The position numbers and the translations under genes are program-made. From contig JAZGTN010000149.1 of assembly GCA_037783415.1 (NCBI GenBank), positions 1,178,001-1,242,000 of the forward strand: 64,000 nt of DNA, in the 5' to 3' direction. The notes under the pieces are model-generated. The model saw only the letters and a list, made by a program, of their open reading frames with translations. It was not told the DNA's origin and did not search any database. Below are positions 1 through 9,433 of the stretch, one piece after another (within the stretch, counting starts at the first letter, position 1; each line of letters begins with the position of its first letter). The stretch is from Leptasterias polaris. Its lineage: Eukaryota; Echinodermata; Asteroidea; Forcipulatida; Asteriidae.

Positions 1-1
1 G

Positions 2-3000
2 AGGATTGTTTTTAACAGTAGTGCGAACTACAAGGGCCACGTGCTTAATGATTATTGGGCAAAGGGCCCAGACGTAATGAATTCCCTTCTTGGTATACTT
101 CTAAGATTTAGAGAGAATAAGATTGCCCTGGTTGGTGATATCCGGAAAATGTACCACAGCATCTCCATCACCAAAAAGGATCAGCACTGTCACAGATTCC
201 TGTGGAGAAGTATGCAGACCAAACTTGAGCCTCAGACATATTGTATGACGGTAGTCAACATGGGTGATCGACCATCCGGCACAATCGCTGCAGTAGCCCT
301 GAGGAAGACTGCGGAGTTGGGCAAGGGAAAGCTTCCTCAAGCTGCTCTTACTGTAAAGAGGAACGTCTACGTTGATGATATTTTGGAGTCTGTTGATGGT
401 ACAGGTATGGCGCATAAAATTGCTAAGGAGATTGAGCTTCTGATCAAGCCTGGTAATTTCAAGATCAAAGGCTGGACATTTTCTTGTAAAGATGATTGTA
501 CCTCTGAATCAGATGTGACAGCCCGTGAGTGGTCCTGTAAAGAAGACAGCGAAAAAGTGCTTGGCATATCGTGGGACCCCAAGGAAGATGCTTTCCATTT
601 TGTAACTAGGGTGAACTTCGCTGCCAAGAAAAGGAAAATCAGACAGGGTCCCGACCTAAAAGAGGATCAAATCCCAGCTGGGATTCCAGACATACTGACG
701 AAAAGAATGTGCCTCAGCCAGGTGAACGGCATCTACGATCCTCTAGGCTTAGTGGCACCATTTACCGTCAAGGCAAAGATCCTGTTGAGGAAAATATGGG
801 GGTCAAAGCTCGACTGGGATGACGCCTTACCCGAAACGATGAGAGAGGAATGGATCAACTTTTTTAGAGAGTTGTTTGATGTAAGCAAGATTAACTTTCC
901 TAGATGCATCAAACCTGATGGCATTGACACAAGAGAGAAACCCAACCTTGTTGTCTTCTCTGATGGCTCGGAACAGGCGTTTGGTGCAGTGGCCTACATA
1001 CAGTGGCCTCTCCAGTCTGGTGGATATTCATGTCATCTTGTTGCCAGCAAGAATCGCATTGCCCCCATCGATATAGTCAGTATTGTGAGGTTGGAGTTAT
1101 GTGGAGCGGTGCTTAACAAGAGATTGACTTGTTTCATCAAAAAGGAGATGCGACTGGAATTTACAAGAGAGTTCCACATCGTTGATAGCGAGATTGTCAG
1201 GTCGATGATACAGAAGCAGAGTTATGGATTCAAGACTTTCGCTGCTACAAGGATTGGCGAAATACAGGAAGCCACTGAGCCGCAGGATTGGTGGTGGTGT
1301 AGTGGAGGATTGAATGTCGCGGATTTTATCACCAGAGGCAAGAAGCCACCGGAAATTGGTCCCCACAGTATTTGGCAACTGGGTCCAGAATTTTTACAGT
1401 TACCTGCAGAGCGATGGCCAATTGAGCAGACTTGTTATGATGGAAGTCTGCCTGAACGTGTCAAGGTGGTGATGATTACCGCTACTAAGGAAATTGATTC
1501 TTTATCAAGAAGAATTGATGTGAATAAGTACAGTAGTTACATCAGACTTCTCAGAGTTACGGCAAGAGTCCTTGCCATGTTTGCAGACAAGACCCTCTCG
1601 AGTGCAGCCAAGATACTTGATGCAAGAGATATTCAGAGAGCAGAATTGTTCTGGATTCGGGAGTCGCAGAAACCTCTGATGAAGTTATTCAATGAAGATA
1701 GAGGAGCGTTCCACAAGCGGTATGCCAGTCTGGGTCCAAAGATTCGCTATGATGGAATCATTGTTGTTGGAGCACGTGCCGACAAACATGTGCACTTTAG
1801 CTACAATGAACAAGAGATACCCCTCCTACCCTATCAAGATGGATTTACCAAACTGTATGCGGTTTATGTACACAATCGAGGCCACCCCGGAGTACAAACC
1901 ACAGTGTCAAAAATCCGTTCCAAGTATTGGGTAATCAACTTATACAAGATGGTGAAGGGCATCAGACATCACTGCGTACCATGCAGAAGACAGGAACGCG
2001 ACATGAGTGGACAAGTGATGGGACAGCTACCGATTGAGCGACTCAAACCCTCTCCACCTTGGACCTACGTGGGTGTGGATCTTTTCGGGCCTTTTGTCAC
2101 TCGTGGTGAAGTAAATAAGAGAGCAAGAGGAAAGGCTTATGGTGTAGTCTTCAATTGTTTCACTACCCGAGCAGTTCACATAGATCTTGCTGTTGACTAC
2201 AGCACAGCTGGGTTCATGCAGGTTCTCCGGAGATTTGTGTCCATCAGAGGTTACCCCAGTCAGATGTATAGTGATGGAGGCAGCCAGCTCGTTGCAGCCT
2301 CCACAGAACTCAGGCAAGCTAGAGAAAGCTGGGATTGGGATAGTCTACGCGAGTTTGGAATCGTAAATGGCATGAGTTGGAAGTTTTCCGCAGCAGACTC
2401 GCCTTGGCAAAATGGAGTAACAGAAGTTCTCATCGAGGGTATCAAGAAAGCCATCTGTCACGCCATTGGAGACCAGGTCCTTCAGTTCCATGAGCTGCAG
2501 ACTGTATGTTATGAGGTTGCTAATTTGGTGAATGAGAGACCCATTGGGCGACACCCCAGCGATCCAGAGGACGGTACCTATCTTTGCCCTAATAACTTGC
2601 TGCTGGGACGTGCTACATCAAGAATACCAAGTGGACCGTGGAAAGATACAAGCAATCCCAGACATAGAGTGGAGTTTATCCAAAACGTGATCAAGGCATT
2701 CTGGATCAAGTGGACGAGGGATTACTTCCCGTCATTGATTATCCGGCAGAAGTGGCATCACGAAAAGCGGAATATGCAGATAGGCGATGTGGTGCTAGTC
2801 CAGGATAGCAATGCCATTCGTGGTAAATGGAGGATGGGGTTGGTAAATGAAGTGTACCCAGACGAGAAAGGAAATGTGAGGAATGTCCAGGTAAAGTTGA
2901 AGAATGCGGAGTCTGATCAGCGTCACAGAGTGAACTATACTCTAATTCAGAGAGCGGTTCAGCGGTTGATTGTCCTTGTACAATTTGACCAGGAGACTGA

Positions 3001-3004
3001 TTAG
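2..3004 (+). CDS. BEL/Pao retrotransposon pol polyprotein, C-terminal part (5' end outside window)
   Basis: This frame is open from the window edge to a TAG at 3002-3004, about 1,000 codons without a break. It encodes the back half of a BEL/Pao pol, which copies element RNA into DNA and inserts it. With residue 1 at base 41, the order is: reverse transcriptase palm (Asp33 in VGDIRKMYH, YVDD at 110-113); the Pao-specific YDPLGLVAPF segment (232-241); RNase H (Asp308 in FSDGS, Glu352, Asp382, Asp428); an integrase zinc finger (His611, His615, Cys645, Cys648); an integrase core (Asp680, Asp744, Glu795); and a C-terminal DUF5641-like domain (about 915-970). All visible catalytic residues are present. 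Gag, protease and the RT fingers must lie upstream of the window. An intact frame and matched LTR ends suggest a fairly recent insertion. The GTG at 41 is not a real start; the protein continues upstream. Confidence 0.95.
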   Translation, partial: RIVFNSSANYKGHVLNDYWAKGPDVMNSLLGILLRFRENKIALVGDIRKMYHSISITKKDQHCHRFLWRSMQTKLEPQTYCMTVVNMGDRPSGTIAAVALRKTAELGKGKLPQAALTVKRNVYVDDILESVDGTGMAHKIAKEIELLIKPGNFKIKGWTFSCKDDCTSESDVTAREWSCKEDSEKVLGISWDPKEDAFHFVTRVNFAAKKRKIRQGPDLKEDQIPAGIPDILTKRMCLSQVNGIYDPLGLVAPFTVKAKILLRKIWGSKLDWDDALPETMREEWINFFRELFDVSKINFPRCIKPDGIDTREKPNLVVFSDGSEQAFGAVAYIQWPLQSGGYSCHLVASKNRIAPIDIVSIVRLELCGAVLNKRLTCFIKKEMRLEFTREFHIVDSEIVRSMIQKQSYGFKTFAATRIGEIQEATEPQDWWWCSGGLNVADFITRGKKPPEIGPHSIWQLGPEFLQLPAERWPIEQTCYDGSLPERVKVVMITATKEIDSLSRRIDVNKYSSYIRLLRVTARVLAMFADKTLSSAAKILDARDIQRAELFWIRESQKPLMKLFNEDRGAFHKRYASLGPKIRYDGIIVVGARADKHVHFSYNEQEIPLLPYQDGFTKLYAVYVHNRGHPGVQTTVSKIRSKYWVINLYKMVKGIRHHCVPCRRQERDMSGQVMGQLPIERLKPSPPWTYVGVDLFGPFVTRGEVNKRARGKAYGVVFNCFTTRAVHIDLAVDYSTAGFMQVLRRFVSIRGYPSQMYSDGGSQLVAASTELRQARESWDWDSLREFGIVNGMSWKFSAADSPWQNGVTEVLIEGIKKAICHAIGDQVLQFHELQTVCYEVANLVNERPIGRHPSDPEDGTYLCPNNLLLGRATSRIPSGPWKDTSNPRHRVEFIQNVIKAFWIKWTRDYFPSLIIRQKWHHEKRNMQIGDVVLVQDSNAIRGKWRMGLVNEVYPDEKGNVRNVQVKLKNAESDQRHRVNYTLIQRAVQRLIVLVQFDQETD

Positions 3005-3030
3005 GACTGGAGTCTACATGAATTGGACTT

Positions 3031-3043
3031 TTGGTGGTGGGAG
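3031..3043 (+). other. Polypurine-type tract before the BEL 3' LTR
   Basis: The G-rich stretch TTGGTGGTGGGAG lies directly before the first base of the LTR. This is where plus-strand DNA synthesis is primed in LTR retroelements, and a GGTGGTGGGAG tract followed by TGT is a usual BEL arrangement. Confidence 0.6.
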
Positions 3044-3661
3044 TGTAAGATTTAAGGATAAACTTATTTTAATTATTCAAATAAACATTTGAACAGCGCC
3101 CTCAGTTTTTGCTATCGGTCAACTTCACCCTAGATTGGTACCCATTTTTCAAATAGTACATTGCATTTATATGTGGGTTTGGGTGCCAGATTGTGTTCTA
3201 CCATGTTGCAGATTGAGCATATAGTGCTTGAAAGATGGGCTGAAGTTTGTTGAAGTTTTCTTTGATTTTCACCATGATGTTTAACCAATATTAGAAATGA
3301 ATTGCAGATATAAGTAGATAAACATCTAGAGACTGCAATTATTTCTTCCTTGTGACCAACGGACTTAAGATTACCTGTGATTTTTCAGTTAAATTGGACG
3401 CCAAACAGTGTAAGTTGAGATTCAATTTTCTTTGCTAAAATTATCTGAAACAGTGAAAGTAAAACTCCAAAGTGTATTCATAATTGTTGCAGTATAGCTT
3501 TATTCATGTTACTTATTTTCTAAATCTTGTCTTATTTTCTATATGCAGGTTTCAAACCCTGATCCAAATTTGATGTAACAGAACCATTGATCAGTTACAA
3601 ATAAAGGAGTTGGAGACAGTTTAAAATCAATTTTGCGGAGTGACACAGGCTAATTCTTACA
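3044..3661 (+). mobile_element. 3' LTR of the BEL/Pao element
   Basis: The 618-bp segment begins TGTAAGA and ends TCTTACA, a perfect 7-bp terminal inverted repeat of the kind that bounds LTRs. It follows the pol stop by 39 bp and the polypurine tract directly. A possible poly(A) signal AATAAA lies at 3600-3605, near the 3' end. Base 3662 onward is already 130-bp minisatellite in register (AAGGCTAATCTC), so the element sits inside the satellite array. BEL elements usually make 5-bp target duplications; the matching 5' flank is outside the window. Confidence 0.85.
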
Positions 3662-3878
3662 AAGGCTAATCTCTAATGCCCAAGGAGTCTAGATAACTGA
3701 AAAAAGTTTGGAAATCGGTTGTGTAGTTCTTGAGATGGTCCCACTTCCGGTTGACCCGTTAGTAAAGGTCAACATGGGGTCACGGTTGCCCAGGGCTAAT
3801 CTCAAATGCCCAAGGAGTCTATAACTGAAAACAGTTTGACGATCGGTTGTATATATTTCGAGATATAGTGGTCTCAAG
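3662..3878 (+). repeat. 130-bp minisatellite, about 1.6 copies
   Basis: It contains GTCCCACTTCCGGTTGACC and AAAGGTCAACATGGGGTCAC in the same order as the longer blocks. One copy has lost AT within GAGATATGG. It ends by merging into TTTCGAGATATAGTGGTCTC, the standard right flank of the block. Confidence 0.85.
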
Positions 3879-4418
3879 ATTGGCTAATTAAATATTCACC
3901 TCGCTGTAAATGGGCTAATTAATTAAGAATTAAAAAAAATATTACATTGAGAGTTAAGTTCATGTACTACTAAGCTTCAATTTAATATAGGATCTAACTC
4001 TTTCATACTTTTACGCTTAGGATATTAGGTCACATGCATGGTTGTGTAAACAGTTTTTTTTTTACTTGAAATTTTGTTTATGAAACTGCTGTTACATGGG
4101 TCACCAACTGTTTCAGAAACGGTATGTTGACAAAAAATTACCGTGAATGCTCAGGCTTATACGTAAGCCTGTGACGGTTACACAGTTAAGTGACAGATGT
4201 TACGGTTAAACGTTCACATTTGTACGGTTCGGATAAACGTTGAAAAATCCACTTAAAAAGTGCCGTGTTATGCTGACCATAATAACTGCGATCACGTTTT
4301 TCACAGCACAATATCCCATAAAACACACACACATAATATCATTCCCAATTTACAGACTCGTAGTCTTTGTTATTTCAATACAACTGTGCGTGCAGCAATT
4401 TGTGAGAAACATTAAACG

Positions 4419-4428
4419 CTAGGGGGCG
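4419..4428 (+). promoter_or_regulatory. CTCF-core-like sequence CTAGGGGGCG (representative)
   Basis: CTAGGGGGCG fits the central part of the CTCF consensus (SYAGRKGGCR). It sits inside a short inverted repeat (ACGC...GCGT). A CTAGAGGGCG version follows at 4814-4823. The same core recurs in nearly every sub-repeat of the array. The outer consensus bases are not all present and binding is unproven. Confidence 0.3.
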
Positions 4429-6204
4429 TTCCACAACAATTCGATTGCGCAACATGCTCGCTTTTGCAGGTGCGCAAAGTCTAAATTCTGCAATAAAGAA
4501 GGAAAACACAATTTTTTACATGAAATGTTGTTTATGAAACTGCTGTTACACAGGTCATCAACTGTTTCAGAATTACGGTTACACGTTTACCTAAAAAATA
4601 ACCGTGAATGCGCAGGCTTATACGTAAGCCTGTGACGGTTACACGGTTAAGTGACAGATCTTACGGTTAAACGTTCACATTTGTACGGTTCGGAAAAACG
4701 TTGAAAAATTCACTTGAAAAGTGCTGCGAAATGCTGACCATAATAATTGCCACACACACCTATATCGTTTCCAATACTTTGTGTGTGGCATTAGTTGCAA
4801 GAAACATTGAACGCTAGAGGGCGTTCCACAACAAATCGATTGCACAGTTACCCGGTTAACCAAATGATAATCCTGTTAAACGTTTAAATGTTTATGTTTA
4901 CGTTTAAATGCTGAGGCTTTGTAAGCCTGCCTGTGACGGTCACACGGTTAACCATCCGATCAACCGGTTAAACATCTACATTATTACGGTTCGGATAAAT
5001 GTTTAAAAATCAGCCTCAAAAAGTGTTGACCATAATTTTTACCACAATAAATGTGAACGGTTACACATGTAACTGACCGTTTCAGAAATTATTACGAGTT
5101 TACTAAAAAATAACTGTAAATGCATGTAAACAAAATGATGTTGTATTTAAATCGTAATTGTAAAATATTTTCTACCCTGAAATGCCAATCGAGTATGTTA
5201 TATTTTTTTAGGCTAAAACAGTGAATTCATATGGGATACGATTGTATTGTAATTTTGTCTCTTCACACCCCCAAATCCAACACTGACTGTTTTAGCCATG
5301 GAAAAACTAATTTCTCTTTACCACACCTTTCCTCAATCAGCTCTTTTTATTGCTTAAGTTATTGCAACCGCCATCAAGTTTTGTAACTGATACATCGCGG
5401 TTTCCTGAAGTAATGCCTTTGCACAAGAAACTTTAAACATATCGTTTTCCGGCGAACGGGACCCAAGCGTAGACAAGTTTGACAGGCCAAAAAAATCACC
5501 GAGAACGCGGCGCTCCGATTCTTTACGTCCACGCTGAAATCTGAAATTTTATACCTTGTCGTTAATAAACACATATCAAATTCTAGTCAGAGTACCCATG
5601 GCGTTCAATTTGCCTGAATTATTATTTTTTTTCTACTGACAATGTTTTAATAAGTGTTGATGCTTTTAAACTGATTGGCTATAAAACCTTTCTTGTTTTA
5701 AGAAACATTTGTGAATCCAGGACGTTAAATTTGAGCTTAATTGACAAAACTGTGTTTCTAGAAGTCGGATTTGTTTTCACTATCTCCATGTGTTTTGTAC
5801 ACGGGCGAAAATGCGCAATAAATTACGTCATTGTGACGTCGTTCCACATTTTAGGCCGAAAAGCACATCTACAGTACCCAAGAAGTCTAAAACTGAAAAA
5901 TGTTTGACGATCGATCGTCTACTTTTTGAGATAGAGTGGTCTAAAGTATGGCTAATTAAATATTCACCTCGCTGTAAAGTGGCTAATTAATTAAGAATTT
6001 TAACATTTTTTACATTTAGAGTTAAGTTTATGTTCTAAGCTTCAATTTGATATATGATTTAACTCTTTGGTATTTGCGCTCTAGGATATTAGGCTTAAAG
6101 AAAAAACGTGTGCAAATGCTATGGGATTTTAGTGGAAACAAAGAATAATAATAATAACTAGAGCTTAAGTGTTTGTCAACAAACACAGAGCTGTTCCTGT
6201 AATT

Positions 6205-7185
6205 TTCAAAGGGTTTATAACTCAAAAGAAATTGAAAATCGGGTGTGTAGTTCTTGAGATATGGTCCCACTTCCGGTTGACCCAGAAGTAAAGGTCAAAC
6301 ATGGGGTCACGGTTACCCAAGGCTAATACCCATGCCCAAGGAGTCTAAAACTGAAAACAGTTTGACAATCGGTTGTGTAGTTATTGAGATATGGTCTTAC
6401 TTCCGGTTGATCCGGAAGTAAAGGTCAACATGAGGTCACCGTTATCCAAGGTTGATCTACAATGGCCAAGGAGTCTATAACTGAAAAAAAGTTTGAAAAT
6501 CGGTTGTGTAATTCTTGAGATATGGTCCCACTTCCGGTTGACCCGGAAGTAAAGGTCAACATGGGGTCACGGTTACCCTAAGGCTGAACTCCAATGCCCA
6601 AGGAGTCTATAACTGAAAAAAGTTTGAAAATCGGTTGTGTAGTTCTTGAGATATGGTCCCACTTCCGGTTGACCTAGAAGTAAAGGTCAACATGGGGTCA
6701 CGGTTACCCAAGGCTAATCTCCAATGCCCAAGGAGTCTATAACTGAAAAAAAGTTTGGAAATTGGCTGTGTAATTCTTGAGATATGGTCCCATTTCCGGT
6801 TGACCCATAGGTAAAGGTCAACATGGGGTCACGGTTACCCAAGGCTAATCTCCAATGCCCAAGGAGTCTATAACTGAAAAAAAGTTTGAAAATCGGCTGT
6901 GTAATTCTTGAGATATGGTCCCACTTCCGGTTGACCCGGAAGTAAAGGTCAACATGTGGTCACGGTTACCCTAAGGCTAAACTCCAATGCCCAAGGAGTC
7001 TATAACTGAAAACAAGTTTGAAAATCGGTTGTGTAGTTCTTGAGATAGGGTCCCACTTCCGGTTGACCCGTTAGTAAAGGTCAACATGGTGTCACGGTTG
7101 CCCAGGGCTAATCTCTAATGCCCAAGGAGTCATAACTGAAAACAGTTTGACGATCGGTTGTATACATTTCGAGATATAGTGCTCT
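6205..7185 (+). repeat. 130-131 bp minisatellite block, about 7.5 copies
   Basis: Successive GTCCCA marks at 6525, 6656 and 6787 give a period of 131 bp. Copies differ by scattered substitutions and small indels, mainly at the CCGGAAGT / CATAGGT / GTTAGT position. Each copy carries the ETS-type inverted pair and the AGGTCA/GGGTCA pair unless mutated. Confidence 0.95.
6530..6569 (+). promoter_or_regulatory. Composite ETS pair + ER8/DR5 nuclear-receptor half-sites (representative copy)
   Basis: ACTTCCGG (6530-6537) and CCGGAAGT (6543-6550) form a perfect inverted repeat with a 5-bp gap, matching the ETS core CCGGAAGT on both strands. TGACCC (6539-6544), AGGTCA (6553-6558) and GGGTCA (6564-6569) are three RGKTCA half-sites. 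The first two form an everted repeat with 8-bp spacing and the last two a direct repeat with 5-bp spacing (DR5), the spacing preferred by RAR-RXR. Motif content is read directly; binding is not shown. The layout recurs across the minisatellite blocks. Confidence 0.35.
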
Positions 7186-9433
7186 CAAGATTGGCTAATT
7201 AAATATTCACCTCGCTGTAAATGGGCTAATTAATTCAGAATAAAAATAAAAATTACATTGAGAGTTAAGTTCATGTACTACTAAGCTTCAATTTGATATA
7301 GGATCTAACTCTTTCATATTTGTACGCTTTAGGATATTAAGTCACATGCAAGGTTGTGTAAACAGGTTTTTTTACTTGAAATTTTGTTTATGAAACTGCT
7401 GTTACACGGGTCACCAACTGTTTCAGAAACAGTATGTTGACCAAAAATAACCGTGAATGCTCAGGCTTATACATAAGCCTGTGACAGTTACACGGTTAAG
7501 TGACAGATCTTACGGTTAAACGTTTACATTTATTTGTACGGTTCGGATAAACGTTGAAAAAATCACTTAAACAGTGCCGTGTAATGCTGACCATAATAAC
7601 TGTGATCACGATTTTCACAGCACAATATCCCATAAAACACACACACATATCATTCCCAATTTACAGACTCGTATCTTTGTTATTTCATTACATCTGTGCG
7701 TGTAGCAATATTTGTGAGAAACATTGCACGCTAGGGGGCGTTCCACAACAATTCGTGAATGCGCAGGCTTATACGTAAGCCTGTGACGGTTACACGGTTA
7801 AGTGACAGATCTTACGGTTAAACGTTCACATTTGTGCGGTTCGGATAAACGTTGAAAAATTCACTTGAAAAGTGCTGTGAAATGCTGACCATAATAATTG
7901 CCAAACACACCTATATCGTTTCCAATTTACAGGCTTAATTCTTTGTTATTTCATTACTTTGCGTGCGGCATTAGTTGAAAGAAACATTGAACGCTAGAGG
8001 GCGTTCCACAACAAATCGATTGCACGGTTACCCGGTTAACCAAACGATAATCCTGTTAAACGTTTAAAAGTTTACGTTTACATTTAAATGCTGAGGCTTT
8101 GTAAGCCTGCCTGTGACGGTCACACGGATAACCATCCGATCAACCGGTTGAACATCTACATTATTACGGTTCGGATAAATGTTGAAAAATCATCCTCAAA
8201 AAGTGTCGCGAAATTTTGACCATAATAAATGTGAACGGTTACACATGTAACTGACCGTTTCAGAAATGATTACGAGTTTACTAAAAAATAACTGTAAATG
8301 CATGTAAACAAAATGATGTTGTATTTAATTCGTAATCGTAACAATTTGTCTACCCTGAAATGCCAATCGAGTATGTTATATTTGTTTAGGCTAAAACAGT
8401 AAATTCATATGGGATACGATTGTATTGTAATTTTGTCTCTTCACACCCCCCAATCCAACACTGACCGTTTAGCCATGGAAAAACTAATTTCTCTTTACCA
8501 CACCTTTCCTCAATCAGCTCTTTTTATTGCTTTGCCTTAAGTTATTTTGCAACCGCCATCAAGTTTTGTAACTGATACATCGCGGTTTCCTGAAGTAATG
8601 CCTTTGCACAAGAAACTTTAAACATATCGTTTTCCGGCGAACGGGACCCAAGCGTAGACAAGTTTGCCAGGCCGAAAAAATTACCGAGAACGCGGCGCTC
8701 CGATTCTTTACGTCCACGCTGAAATCTGAAATTTTATACCTTGTCGTTAATAAACACATATCAAATTCTAGTCAGAGTACCCATGGCGTTCAATTTGACT
8801 GAATATTTTTGGTTTTTTTCTACTGACAATGTTTTAATAAGTGTTGATGCTTTTAAACTGATTGTCTATAAAACCTTTCTTGTTTTAAGAAACATTTGTG
8901 AATCCAGGACGTTAAATTTGAGCTTAATTGAAAAAAACTGTGTTTCTAGAAGTCGGATTTGTTTTCACTATCTCCCTGTGTTTTGTACACGGGCGAAAAT
9001 GCGCAATAAATGACGTCATTGTGACGTCGTTCCACATTTTAGGCCGAAAAGCACATCTACAGTACCCAAGAAGTCTAAAACTGAAAAAAGTTTGACGATC
9101 GGTCGTCTACTTTTTGAGATAGAGTGGTCTAAAGTCTGGCTAATTAAATATTCACCTCGCTGTAAAGTGGCTAATTAATTAAGAATTTTAACATTTTTTA
9201 CATTTAGAGTTAAGTTTATGTTCTAAGCTTCAATTTGATATATGATTTAACTCTTTCGTATTTGCGCTCTAGGATATTAGGCTTAAAGAAAAAAACGTGT
9301 GCAAATGCTATGGGATTTGAGTGGAAACAAAGAATAACAATAACTAGACATTAGGTGTTTGTGTACAAACACGAAGCTGTTCCGGTTTTCTGATTCATAA
9401 ACAAAATTTAACCCTTGTCTAACATTTACTGCT

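Larger units (their letters stand above)
3662..6204 (+). repeat. Macrosatellite unit 0, cut on the left by the BEL insertion
   Basis: Only about 1.6 minisatellite copies (3662-3878) remain on the left because the BEL element interrupts the block. The body then follows: an A-type flank (GCTAATTAAATATTCACC) near 3890; two hairpin sub-repeats (CAGGCTTA stems at 4152-4171 and 4613-4632) with CTAGGGGGCG at 4419-4428 and CTAGAGGGCG at 4814-4823; the long conserved body; a mutated CRE-like ATTACGTCAT near 5822; and the GTGTTTGTCAACAAACAC palindrome at 6169-6186. No protein gene is supported. Confidence 0.85.
6205..9433 (+). repeat. Macrosatellite unit 1
   Basis: The unit has a minisatellite block at 6205-7185, hairpin stems at 7462-7481 and 7764-7783, CTAG(R)GGGCG cores near 7731 and 7992, the perfect palindrome ATGACGTCAT at 9010-9019 and a forkhead-like palindrome GTGTTTGTGTACAAACAC at 9355-9372. 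An extra A in an A-run near 8936 breaks the reading frame that stays open in many sister units. Confidence 0.85.
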
